A DNA stretch of 64,000 nt from Distichodus sexfasciatus (lineage: Eukaryota > Chordata > Actinopteri > Characiformes > Distichodontidae): NCBI GenBank assembly GCA_032718565.1, contig JAVGVS010000020.1, positions 3,380,215-3,444,214 of the forward strand, in the 5' to 3' direction. Shown here one piece after another: positions 22,751 to 34,263 of this stretch (the stretch's first letter is position 1; each line of letters begins with the position of its first letter). Below the pieces are notes generated by a model. The model did no database searches. It was not told the origin of the DNA and saw nothing but the letters and a program-made list of their open reading frames with translations. The position numbers and the translations under genes are program-made.

Positions 22751-25700
22751 TTCTACAGGTTTGACTAGGCTCGCTTGTAAAGTGTAGACTTTGCCCTTGG
22801 CTAATGTATTGCTGGCACATTATTTAAATTGCAATTTTGACAAGCCGTTAGACTGATGGCGCTCTATGATTCTGAAGTATCAACTTATCTGAACAGACTT
22901 CCACCCTTACATGCTAATACAACTAAAAGTGGAATCGAGATAATTACTTTAAACACATTATTGACTTCAAATGGAGTTCCCCTTTAATGGAGTTGCAGTG
23001 GAGAAGATGCAACAGCTGGGCTGGAATACGCAGACATAATTGTAGGCCCCGAGAGGGCGACGTTAGCGGAATTGCTTATTGAACTGTGATGCTGAGTGGG
23101 AAATTCCTCACTGAAGAACGCAGTGGGATTTTGAGGGTTTTGTGTGTGTGATGCCCACTGCAGGCGTGCCAGGTATCAAGCGAGCAGGCGCTGCAGCGCA
23201 GGCTGGAGGAAGTGAGTGAAGAACTGAGACAGGCCCAGAGCAGCAACAGCAGCCTGCAGAGCCAGCTGGGGCAAACTCAACTCGACAGCGCAGCTCTTAG
23301 AGGTCAGCAGGGCCATGGACGCCGAGGACATTTACGCTGCTGTTTCCGTCTTTCTATATTGATACTTTTATCCTATATTGTCCAAATAAAATCAGGGAAA
23401 AGATAAGCAATTAGGTGCTGAAATTGGTCATGAATTGTAATGTTAAAAAATGTCATTCTAAATATATAACACGGTAAAAATTTGCCAAAGGTATAAGCAA
23501 AGCTTTAGAGGTGCCTTTTTGACTCACTGTGTATGTTGAAACAAGAATGTAAATGCTATTTACATAAAATTGGCATCTAACATTGACATTATTATTATTA
23601 TGCTTATTATTATGATTATTATTAAAACTAAAACTGTTAGTTTTGATTTTCTGCTCTTCCCTAATGCATGCCAACAGATCCCCCAGACTCTCCATTAGTT
23701 AGTTGATGCTGATTTTGCGTTGTGTGTTTTTGTGTGTGTGTGAGATAGAGGCCCGTGGGCGTGTGTCTGCCATGGAGGCTGAGCTGAGGGAGAAGGCAGG
23801 TCAGGCAGAAGCCCTGAGAGCACAGCTGAGCCAGGCAGAGACGGAGAGAGGACGAGTGGAGGAGCGACTGAACTCTGTTCACAAGCTGCTGGAGGCCAGT
23901 CAGAGCAAGGAACAAACCAGCCTGGTAAGAGAGTACTACAGACATCAAGCCAGTTAACACTACAGTCCTCTAAATCAGTTGGCGGGTAGGTTGCATGGCT
24001 CACCAGAGTGACTCACTCGTCATTTATTCATTCATACATGTGGAACTTCCTTTAAGCAGGATGTAGTCTCAGTTTCTACGTATTTGGGTAAGAGTGACAG
24101 ATGTTTGAAGACAGACGTTGCATCTTTGCTTCATCTATGAATCTCTGATGTCACTTTGTATTTGCATCTACAGGCTTTGGTTTCAGAACTGGAGGATGCC
24201 AAGAAAAGGTGAATTTTCAGAATAACGTGGATTCTGTGAAACTTAAATTCTGGATATTTGCAATACTGACTTAAGTTTTGGTTTTCCTGGGACACTACTC
24301 AGTGATGGTGAAACAGTGCATCTTCTTGGTAGAATGTTAATTAAATTAACGATAGCAAGCCAAAACCATCACTGTGCATCCGAAGATCCCGGGTTCAACA
24401 TGAACTCATTTGGTTTGTCTCATTTGTCCTGCTTGTAGTCTGAAGGAGAAGGAGAGCAGAGTGTCTGAGCTGGAGAATGAGTTATCACAGCTGAGAGATG
24501 CAGTCACCAGACTGGTAAGATTGTTACATCTCACTCTTACTGTAGACCTGCATCACATGGTATACATTAGTCACAAACCATAATGTTTTTATTTTTAGGA
24601 AAAGGACACTGCAAATGCAGAGCCATCAGCAGATACGTATGTTTCGTCTTCTTTTAAGACTCATGTATTTCTGATTAGTTTTGACACCAATCATATTTTT
24701 ATTTGCATAATAAATTCAATGAATACATCAATTTTGCAAAAATTAAATGTTACTTCTTTAATGTCTATAGACTTAATGAGAACCAGAGCCGCATTACATC
24801 ACTTGAAGATGAGCTCAGAAGCCTCACAGAGGAACTAGACAGAGTCAAAACTGTAAGTCTGTGGATTTGCACAATCCTGAAAAGTTTGGGATCTTATTTC
24901 TCTTTACCAATTTCTGTTTTTCCCTTCAGGCCAGTGACAGAACAGCAGAGGTAGAACACTTACAGAACAGGTAGGAGGAGTTTTTCTTTGTTTTCAGTTC
25001 ACTTCTTTACTTGTATTAAACCTGCCTTATTTCCCCGATTATATTATTTTCTTTTTAAAAGTTTAACAGAGAAAAAGAAGCAAATAGCATCACTTCAGGC
25101 TGAGCACGAGCAGTTGAAAGAACAGCACGAAAACAGCAAAGTAAGCTAATTTACGATAGAAAAATGAATTAAAGATTAGTCATTTATTTATTCACATGTT
25201 TACTAATTTCTTTATTTGCAGCTTGAAAACACAACTAAGCTTGAACAAATGCAAAGCAGGTAAGTTTAAGTTCACACGCGCACACAGCTTGTAGTGATAA
25301 TTGTTTTTTTGAAAATAATTGTTCTTCTTTTGTCTCTTCATATCAAAATGACCTTTCATATCCTCTTTTACATCCGTAAAGTTTGAGACAAAGGGAAGCC
25401 CAGCTGTCGTCCCTGCAAGAGGAAATTAAGTATCACAATGAACAAAATGCAAGTGTAAGTATAGCTTATCAAAAGTGTCCAAGATTTCACACTGGATTTC
25501 TTACCTGCAAGTTTTTTTTTTCAGTATTTTGCTAGTAATTTTGTTTTTTATTTTAGCAACAGAAGGCCAAATCAGAACTAGTGTCTCTCCAGAACAGGTA
25601 CACACTCTCGTCCCCTTACATCTAGAAACTGTAACCACTTGCTGGATTCCCAACAATACAAAATATTCCAAGAATGTTGAGATAACTGACCAGCTTCCTC

Positions 25701-28700
25701 AAAAGACTCTGTGTTTTTATTTCAGTCTAAGTGAGAGGGAGCAACTCATAGCTGATTTACAGCAGGAGGTAGAACACCTGAAGGGGGAAGTGGAGCGCTC
25801 AAAAAGCAAAAGTGATGTAAGTGTGCCACCGATTGTGCCTCTCTCTAAACCTTCATTAATTAATGCTCAGTAGGCACCTCTTTTTGCCCTTCTTATATGA
25901 TATGCCGGTTTTGTCATTTTTGTCTGCATCTTAAGGTTTTATTTACATTTTTATCATCCTTAAAGTGTGTGACAGACTATGGTGGTTGGCCAGAATTGGT
26001 GAAGAATTTATCCTGCTTATGTATGCGTCATTAATGTACTTGCTTGCCAAAGAAAAGTTCTTTGGAGATCTTACAACCTCCTGTATCTGTTCTTGGATGC
26101 TTTCCCCAGTTTTTTCTGTTACAAACTGTTATGCGGACAGATACACAGGTGTAAAGTGAATTTTAAAAAAAAAATTGCACACAGCTTGGTGTTTTTGGCC
26201 ATAAGATTTTCTGACAGATTAAGGCCCAGCGTCTCCTAACTTCGTCCTCAAATCATAACAAATTCATATTGCATAGTTTTACTAAAACCTTTTTCTGTGG
26301 CATCTTTGTTAGATTGTCTTTTGAGGCACAGTAAATTTTTTCAAAGTTGAATAACTGTTCCTATATTTGAGGCAGCTTCAGTGGGAGAGGTTTGATGCAA
26401 CATAACATAATATATGGTATAACACATATAATCATGTATTAAATCCCAGGTTGTCATTGTAAATAGAAAGCGGTTTTTAATGCCTTGCGTGGTAAACAGA
26501 TTTAAATAAACAGTAAATAAATTATTTTGGATATTATAAAAAATGACTTTCTTTTGCAGGATAACACTACAGTATTCAAGAGTGAGACCATCAGTGTGCT
26601 TCAGTCCCTTTTCCCTCAAATCAACATTAACAGTGAACAGGTAGAAATAACTGATTTCATTAACATGTCTGTAGTAAAACCTCTGCCAGCCTGAATAAAT
26701 ACAGTACTGTGCTATCAGTCTACAGGCATCGATCATTATATTTTGCTATGAAGTTGAGATAGATACAGCGATTTATTGCAATACATGCAAACATACATTC
26801 AAACACTATTCCTGAGGACTGAGATAAATAGAAAGGGATTTCAGAAGTGCATGTGAAAGAGGCCTATTTCCATTTCAAAAAAAGATTCCATGTGTCAAAT
26901 ACAGTAAATACAATTCCTCAAGACACTATTAAAAACACAATAACATCTGGCTCTTAGGAAGCAAGATATTAAGAAATTTGCGTGCAAGACTTTTGCACAA
27001 TACTTCTAAAATGTATAAAAACAGAATTTCTAAAGAATAAGTAAAGCGACAGTGACGTGTAACTAAGCACCCAGCATTACAAGAACAAACTTTTAATTTC
27101 TTTCTAGCTTCTTACCCCCATTTCTCTTGGACCTGCATATATAATAAGTTTTTCTTTTAATGTTAGCAATTCTCCCTCTCCTTTTAGGTCTCCTGGTTGC
27201 AGGAGTTTTCAGAGAGAGCACAGGAGGCTCTGAAGGCGAGCGAGCAGTTTCAAGAAGCACAGAAATGCAAAGTGGCGGTAAAGCAGATTTCCTGTTTGTC
27301 TCACTCTTCTGTCCCCTTGTGGAAGTTATTCTTGTTGCATTAGTTCAGTGGTTTCCCACAGCAGAGCTGCAGAGCCACATGAGGCGAGGCAATGCAAACT
27401 GACACTGAAAATTCATTAAGAGTGGCAGTCTCATAGCTGCAAACCCTACTTGATGACACATGGTCAAGGTTTAGTTTTTTCTCTCAGGAAACTGGTCGGT
27501 ATTTTAGGTTGTCATTTTGTGCAGATAAGCAGTTTTAAGAAAATATCTTGAAAGTAGGGCTGGGAATGTTAGTGCATGTAATTAATAAAGCTAATGTATA
27601 CTTTTTTTGCAATATGACGTTTGTAACAGGAGTTACAGGAGAGGCTGAGCGAGGCTCAGGAGGGTCAGAGCACACTGCAAGCGGACTGCGAGCAGTACAG
27701 GACCGTGCTGGCAGAAACGGTAAGAGGGAGCAGGTTCGTCGTGGATGAGTTCTTAAGTGGAGTTCAGGGTAAGGAAGGGAACTAACTGACTTGATGTGGC
27801 GCAGGAGGGAATGCTGAAAACCCTTCAGAAGAGTGTGGAGGAGGAAGAGATTGGGTGGAGAGCCAAGATTGCTGAGTCAGAGGACCAGTTAAGGAAGGTG
27901 CGACTCAACAAACACACACACACACATCCGTGTAGGCCTTTTAGGTTGTAAATTTTAATTTTTTAATTTCAGACGCAATGTGCAAGGAGGTGCAGACGTT
28001 ATTCACAGATAGCAAGGCGTGTTTTTCTCATTAATCAATTAAGGCATTGTTTACTTCCCAAAGGCATTACAGAAGGTGCAGGTGTTAGAGGAGACTGCAG
28101 AGAGTTTAAGAGCTGAAAATAAGAACACAGAGCAGGTACATGATTTAATGCTTTATCTTTGGATGCAGGTGTAACAGACTAATATGGGTTTTTAAAAAAA
28201 ATCACAAATATGTTCCTCCCATTGTGCAGCTAAAGGAACAGGTAACATTTCTGGAGGCCCAGCTGGAGAAACAGCGGCAGTCTTTATCCACCATCAGTCT
28301 AAATCACTCAGAAGATGAGGTGTGATTGGACTATTCATTTTGCCTGGAATGTTTTTGTCGGAGTAATAGTGGCTTCTTTCTTGTGTTCTTTTGGTCATAA
28401 TAATTTGAAAGCATGTAGAATTTACACAGGTTACTCTCCGACTACTTTTAACAGTAATTATTTTAGATGTATCTGCACTTTTTTTCCTGAAGTTGTAGAG
28501 GTTACAATTGACATGAAATAATTCTCCTTTTAATTTTTATTTCAGCTAAAGCAGCTGTTGTCAGATTCTGAGAGCCGACTACGTGCAGCACAGGCAGAGA
28601 CTCATTTACACAAGGAGGAGTTAGCACAGGTGAGTCTGGTCTAAAGGACAAAAATCAGCAGGATGACTGTAATTAAATAAGAACATTTTAAGTGTGAAGT

Positions 28701-31700
28701 GTGTGTCTGCATGTGACAGTTGCCATATTGTTTAATCTTGCAGGAATCACAGTGGTACACGGCTTAACCCGACGTTATATATATTTAACATATTCACATC
28801 TTTCATCCAGTTTGTTTTTGACTCTTAGAGCTTCCAAATTATAAAACTAGGGATGCACCGATTGCAATTTTCTTGGCCGATTCCAATTACCGATTTTTTT
28901 TGTAAGTGTGATCGGCCGATACCGACTTTTCAGATACCGATTTTTTTTCCCAGATAACAGAAAATTAGAGCTGCTGTGAGTAGTCGACGACATCAACACA
29001 GAAAAATGGGTTTCAACTTTTTAAATGTAACGCGGTAGTTACTTTCCCTGATTACTAGTTACTTTTATAAGTGACATATAATAGTGGCAGCTCTACAGCA
29101 AATACAAACAAAAATCTAATTTTCTTTAATATAATGCTTTATTTTCATAACAAATTTTCTTTACAAATTTAAATAAATAAAATGTAACTCGTAAAATGTA
29201 ACAGCTTCGGTAACTCGACATCCGAAAAGTAATGCCTACTTGGCATTGTGTATTTTGGGCAGAGGTGATTTATCAGATTTATGAAGCCTGTATCCTCAAC
29301 TATGGAAAACAGCTGATCATCTTGTGATCATCTAGTAATTTACTTGTGCATCTGTGTTTATGCTGAATTGGGGACAGACAAGTGGGCAAGGGGAGCCAGT
29401 GATTGCGTGCTTATTAAACGTGTAAGACCTAACTATTAAATTATAATTATAAGGTTGATAAACTATAACTTGTGTTTAATCTACCTGTCGCCGTTCCTCT
29501 TCCTCCGTCATCTTTGGTTTTTCTGTAAAAACTGTCTGTAGTGTGCAGTCAATCACAAGACCAGGAGCCATCGGCCAATAGGATTCGCAGGCAGAAGCAG
29601 CCAAAACCCCGCCCCCAAACTGCCGAAACCCCGCCCCAAACTGCCAAAATCCCGCCCCCAAACTGCCAAAACCCCGCCCCCTTTCAAACCGCGCGCGCAG
29701 AAATCTCACTCGAGCAAAAAAAGCCGCTCGTCGGTAATCTACTTCGCGCGCGAGAACATTTAACACATCGAGAGGAAAAAAGATATATCCGCGAGAGGAA
29801 AAATACAGTCCGCGCGCAATATTATCACAAGCGCGCACTCGATTCTTAATTTTGTGCTCTCGAGTTTCACATTTGCGCGCGCGACTTTGAAATTTACGCC
29901 CGCGATTTTTTTGCGGCAAGCCATTTTGCGCGCTCTAGTTTTGGCATTGATGTGACGCCATACTCACGCGCCCAAAACTCATTTCGTCGCCGCACGATGT
30001 CACGCAATTCAAGGTGAATGAGAAACGCCTCCGTTGAGCGTACATGTGAACGCTGCCTGAACGCGCGCGTGGCTGTGCTGTAAGTAATGCGCATGCGCAT
30101 GCGCAAGATCGGTTTGAAATCAGCAATACATGTGAGTGATCGGCCGATCTCCGATCAGGCCAAAAACCGTCCGATTCCGATCGCTGGCCGATCGATCCCT
30201 ATATAAAAGCATACATTTGACTTGTGGCCGAAACTAACTTCTTGTGTTTTGCTTAAGTTAAGTGACTGGCATTCTTATATCTGAATTTTTTTACATTTAC
30301 ATTTAGGTTCTGGAAACTCCTTTTTTTCTGAACTGCTTCTATGCATAAATATTGATATTTCTTTGGACTAATGCCAGTGCTAATACATTATTTCTGCGAC
30401 TGTCCCTTTTTACCCAAATGAGAGTAGATGGGACTGGAACATCAGGTTTGTGCTGAGTAACAGCTTGTTATTTCAGGTGAGGCAGCAGCTGAGTGAGGTG
30501 ATGGCTCTTCCACAGAGACGAGTGGAGAACGGCCAGCCTGAGCCATGTCAGGTTAAGGTGTGCAGAGCGTAGGGTTATTCCTTGTTCTGCCTAATAAACA
30601 GCAACGGACACACAGTCCCAAATCAGGCCTACTAATGACAGGGGAGCTATTGATGATCCAGCCATTAGACTTTGCTGCATCATGTACACTGTAAAAATCC
30701 AAATACCTTCAATACGGATCAGCTCAGAAAACATCACACACAAAAAATGTGGGGATTGGAGGCACCTTCATACTGTCTGTTGCTGTTCATAGGCAGACGC
30801 CTTCCTTAGTGTTAACCATTCACTGTTTTATAGCTTCCGTTAACACTCTTCTTTTACCAGTTTTTTTTTTTTGTGGGGGGGGGGGGCTGTCACATTGTTA
30901 ACATTGTTAACATTTTTGCCTGTTTTTCTGCACACTTATTAAGCCTTGAGAGAGAAACACTTTAGCATTTGCAAGTCTTCATTAACGCCTAAGTTTATCC
31001 TATGAGATCAGGCTTAATCTGTGTCTGGAAACATGACACTCTTGACTTCCTTTTAAAGGCTTCTACGACTAATCTGGGCATTATTTTTGAAGTTGCGGTT
31101 TACTTTTGTAACATCACTGTTTTTATCACACCTTCTTTTATTGCACTTGTGGATTTGGAATGTGCGTTAACGGGTGTTTGTGTTGGCTTGTGCACAAGGG
31201 CTTGGCATTGCTGTTGGAAGAAGACTTGAACAGAATGTCTGTGTAATGCTGCATAAAGTTCTAACATGTATCTTCTGTGTTTCCTAATGCACTTACCCAA
31301 GGCTGTTTTCTTAATTTTTATTCTCTTGTGTTGCCTTCTGACCATTATGTTGCATGTGGATTGATAATTTCTCTAAATGTGATTTGTTTAGGTCCAGGCT
31401 GAGTTGGAGCAGACCGTGGAGAAGCTGCAGACAGAGCAGGCTTTGAAACAGCAGCTTTCTGAGGAGGTTGGACAGGTTTGTGTTTTTTCCCTCTTTTATG
31501 TAGTAGTAACAGCATTTAATGACAATGAGCATTGATTTTGGGAATTACACTGTAGCAGCACTTTTGCACAGAACCCAAAGGTCCAAAGTCTGTAAAATTG
31601 AATAGTGGAAATGTTTTTGCTGAACATAAAAAATGCTTTTGTTAATAATCTGTCCATTAATATTTCTCAGGCTCAGAACACAGTTACTGAACTTCAGAGC

Positions 31701-32672
31701 CAGCTTGAACGGCTGAGAGCGGCTGGAGAGAAGCACGCAGACACAGAGGATGTGACTGAACTTAAAGTAGGTTACTACTAGTCATAATAAAAGTTACATT
31801 TTTTTGGCTTAATTACTTTATCAGTAATTCACAGTTACTCTTTTTGGTTTCTTTGGATTATCTTTTTAGATTGTCTGAATGGGTGCATTTCTGTGTGGCT
31901 GTAGAAACAGCACTTTTTCCCCTCATAGTGATGTCAGTTCTCATTTCAGAGTGGTTTGGCCTAAAATACTCAGCTATTTTAATCTTAATGGCTAGAGTTT
32001 TCTGCATCATTGTCATGTGAACAGAGAGTAAGGAATACTGGAAGTTGGTTGAGCTGGTCACATACAAATAGAATAAAGAAGCATCAAGAAGTGATGGTTA
32101 GTGATTAGTGATGTTAGTGAAACATAAGATGATTTCTTCTTGGAGTACTAGGGGTGTAAATCACAAGTTTCATCATGATACAATGTTATATTGACAGTGA
32201 TTCCTTATCTGCCTGTATTAATATATGCTGATAAGGCTGCTACAATACTCTCTTGATTTGGTTCAGTGCCACAGCCAGCGATGGATATGAGGCAGCGTTG
32301 TGTACTGTGGTTTCTGCACTAATGGTGGTAAAGTATATTTTGAATTGGCAACTGAAATCTCCCCCTTACCCCTTCCTCTAAATTCTTGATGTAGGAGCGT
32401 CTGGAAAAAGAGAGAAAACTGACCAAAGACCTTGGCCAGGCTGCTACGAAACTCCAGCAGCTGCTCCGGACCAGCCAAGACCAACTAGCCAAAGAGAAGG
32501 AGACGGTCAGACTGCTTCAGAACCAACTACAGGAAAAGGTATTTATTTACAAGGGGCTTCTTTATTCCATATCGCTCCTTTTAAAAGAATTCAGTTTACG
32601 TGACCTTTTTTTCTCGTTGTGTCTTGTGGTCAGGGAGACGGCGTGGAGACAAAGAAGGGCACGTCGGTCTGA
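17048..32672 (+). CDS. rrbp1: Ribosome-binding protein 1 (RRBP1/p180)
   Basis: RRBP1 is a rough-ER membrane protein that helps bind ribosomes and mRNA and links the ER to microtubules. The start is ATG 17048, 28 nt into an exon (acceptor at 17019). The N-terminus MDIYDPQTLGIVVFGGFMV includes the single membrane segment (about residues 8-28), followed by SMKETSYEEALEKQRKELAK and a basic KKKKDKAAEKK region. Residues about 95-220 are Pro/Ala/Thr/Ser-rich and stand where human p180 has its long decapeptide repeats, which are absent. After LPYKTLLSTLKNMVLSEGEA and SEKAGMKDIWHKATQKGDP the rest is coiled coil, ending VETKKGTSV and TGA 32670-32672. About 27 coding exons join in phase to 1194 residues. 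KATQKGDPVA and LARLQQENSILRDA closely match the human protein. Confidence 0.95.
18836..18872 (+). repeat. SINE/L2 3'-tail relic
   Basis: GAGCGTCTGCTAAATGCC followed by ATAAATGTGA, the conserved tail word of many fish SINE/L2 elements. No body is recognisable upstream. Confidence 0.55.
20450..20590. mobile_element. Short hAT-like MITE, copy 2, left end lost
   Basis: GGAGGTTTTCCATCC...CCACCAGAAGAGACTGATAAGG...GGAAAACCTCC, ending TACCCCTG at 20590. It aligns with 11033-11206 but lacks the CAGGGG left end. It begins about 30 bp after an RRBP1 splice donor (20420). Confidence 0.65.
20600..20778 (+). mobile_element. Degenerate SINE ending in the shared tail
   Basis: Directly follows the MITE. The last 45 bp read TCGCCTTGGATGAGACTGTC then TGCTGAATGCCGTAAATGTA, the best-kept copy of the tail motif in this window. 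The 5' part is too decayed for a firm pol III box. Confidence 0.5.
21134..21205 (+). repeat. Two-copy tandem duplication, 39-bp period, with inner palindrome
   Basis: TGCACACATCGGGTTTGCAA and the next 13 bases occur at 21134-21166 and again, identically, at 21173-21205. CTACACATTGCA and TGCAATGTGTAG around the second copy are exact reverse complements, 12 bp each. In an RRBP1 intron. Confidence 0.8.
22720..22751. repeat. (TA)n(TG)n microsatellite
   Basis: Short compound TATATA/TGTGTG run in an RRBP1 intron. Confidence 0.85.
24439..25816 (+). other. rrbp1: RRBP1 coiled-coil block built of duplicated exon pairs
   Basis: Long exons 24439-24514, 24771-24852, 25062-25140, 25382-25454 and 25726-25816 alternate with short exons 24599-24636, 24930-24970, 25222-25259 and 25557-25597. 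Each long exon opens in the same phase with a leucine (LKEKESRV, LNENQSRI, LTEKKKQI, LRQREAQL, LSEREQLI). Each short one is 38 or 41 nt and ends in the same phase. Long plus short gives 114, 123, 117 and 114 nt, always a multiple of three. Confidence 0.85.
28848..30201. mobile_element. Non-autonomous hAT-like transposon, 1.35 kb, CpG-rich interior
   Basis: Left end TAGGGATGCACCGAT; right end reversed TAGGGATCGATCGGCC. Flanking 8-mers TATAAAAC (28840-28847) and TATAAAAG (30202-30209) differ at one base, an 8-bp target duplication. Words such as ATCGGCCGAT recur near both ends. No transposase frame was found; the open frames inside (for example 29476-29919 on the minus strand) are Arg-rich products of GC-rich sequence. 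It sits in an RRBP1 intron between exons ending 28629 and starting 30477. Confidence 0.85.
29600..29690 (+). repeat. Tandem GC-box array inside the hAT-like element
   Basis: Four copies of a roughly 21-bp unit of the form CCCCGCCCC-AAACTGCCAAAA. Each holds a CCCCGCCC word that matches the Sp1/KLF GC box. It is followed by CpG-dense GCGCGC sequence to about 30110. In transposons such arrays can act as internal promoters; no transcription evidence is available here. Confidence 0.75.
32148..32200 (+). mobile_element. Fragment of the GGGGTGTAA hAT-like MITE family
   Basis: GGGGTGTAAATCACAAGTTT then CATCATGATACAA resembles the end of the element at 9838-10129. The other end is not found. Confidence 0.35.
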
Positions 32673-33130
32673 TTTAAAGACCAAAACAGCACATTTAACC
32701 AAAACTGCCTTAAGATGACCAAAACGATGCGCTCTTGAGTATTTTTACTTTAATGTACTGTAGTTAGGCACCAGCGATTGCACCTAAGAAACTGTTAATC
32801 TTTACTTTGTTATGCTGGAAATATTTTTATTGTCAAAAGAAGAAAACATTCCATTGAAACACTTCTGGCTATGTCAGAAATTCTTCCTAAAAAAACTTTA
32901 TATTTCCTTAAAAAAAACACCTGACTGCTTTTTTTGATGTTAAAAGGGAAATCAAATGTACGTTAAATGTACATCAACTAGTGCAATTGCTTTTCTTGTA
33001 AGTGTTTGAGGATAATCAGAATTTTGTGAGACAGAGACAATACACGGAAACACCCTTTGCTCTTAAATGCTGACTCAGACACTGCTGTAATAATTTGATA
33101 ATAAATCAACTAAAACGTAGACTTGTGTTA
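32673..33130 (+). terminator. rrbp1: RRBP1 3' UTR and poly(A) signal AATAAA at 33100-33105
   Basis: Non-coding, T/A-rich sequence after the stop. AATAAA at 33100-33105 is followed by a GT-rich stretch at about 33150-33170, a normal cleavage context, giving a 3' UTR of about 450 nt. Confidence 0.7.
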
Positions 33131-34263
33131 TTTTCATTGTGTTCTCGGACCAGTGTGTTGTGTGTGTTTGTTTGTTTTTTTTTTGATTGACTGATTTCAG
33201 CTTACTGGAGTACTGAAAGTTATTGACAATTATGTCAATTTACTGTTGTTCATTAATAGAGGCTTTGTGCCTCCACAAGCTGAGCTCTCAGTGATTTTAA
33301 GTGGTTCAGGTTCTTCTCTGTCAGTTCAGAGCAAGACCATCATTAATGGGAATTTTGACTCATAAATTTGCAGATAGAGGAGTTTAGAGAGCTGTACCGT
33401 ATCATATATGTAGTTGTTAATATTGTGGGACATGTTCTTCTTCTTTTGAATGCTACGTGTACATTTATGGCTCCCTCCTTTCCAGAGCTGCTTTCACCCA
33501 TTTTGAATGAAACTGCATTTAAGCTTGTATAAATAAGTAGGTCCAACTACAACTGTTGGGGGCAGTTGCTAGTGTAATGGTTAGAGAGTTGGCCCCGTGA
33601 TTGGAAGGTCGCTGGTTCAAGTACCGGACCGGTAAAGGAAACATTAAGGTAGTCATGAGGAAAGTAAGGTCCTCAAGCACAGCTCCACTGCCGCTGCCAA
33701 AAAGCTGCCCACTGCTCCTTCATGGATGGGTCAAGTGCAGAGGTCACATTTTGATGTGGTGTGTGTGGTGCACAGTTTGCTGTGGTTCACAAAGACAAAT
33801 AATCACTTAAATTTTCCAGTAAATATCATTGTATTCATTGTATTCTGAAAATATTGTACTCTTGAAGGGCTGCCAAAAAGAATGAAAACTGAATATAAGA
33901 AATGTTGCTTTTTTTCTTCTTCTTGAGAACGCAACTATTAGCAAATTGCTGGGGGGCAGAGGGGAAGCCCTCGGCGTTTGAAACTCCAAATACTGTGAAT
34001 ATATTTTAGAGAATAAGAAGCTTATGTAACACTCGTCACTATAATCTTTGTGTTTCAGACTGAGTATTTTTAATAACCAGAATTCAATAGCAAAAAATGT
34101 GTAACACTGCATGTAATTGGATTTTTTCACAGAAATAGAAGGTCAGTCTTTATGTTGGTGTAGAGAAAATATCATGAAAGTCATTAAAGTGAGCCAAATA
34201 ATTGCAGGAGGTTAAAGGGCGCAGGGGGAAAGGTGTTGGTTTTACTGCTCCGTCTCTCGGGCT
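33131..34263. other. Spacer between convergent RRBP1 and destrin genes
   Basis: No gene recognised. It contains the second SINE copy and must include the destrin 3' UTR at its right side. A possible minus-strand ATTAAA signal lies near 34070. Confidence 0.4.
33557..33812 (+). mobile_element. tRNA-derived SINE, copy 2
   Basis: A-box-like TAGTGTAATGGTTAGAG and B-box GGTTCAAGTACC, then CGGACCGGTAAAGG, CTGCCCACTGC and CATGGATGGGTCA, matching copy 1 at 10571. The 3' end is AT-rich. Confidence 0.8.

Noticed and set aside
29476..29919. 147-residue minus-strand open frame
   Set aside because: Arg/Gly/Phe-rich reading of the GC-box array and CpG-rich part of a hAT-like element; no family features.
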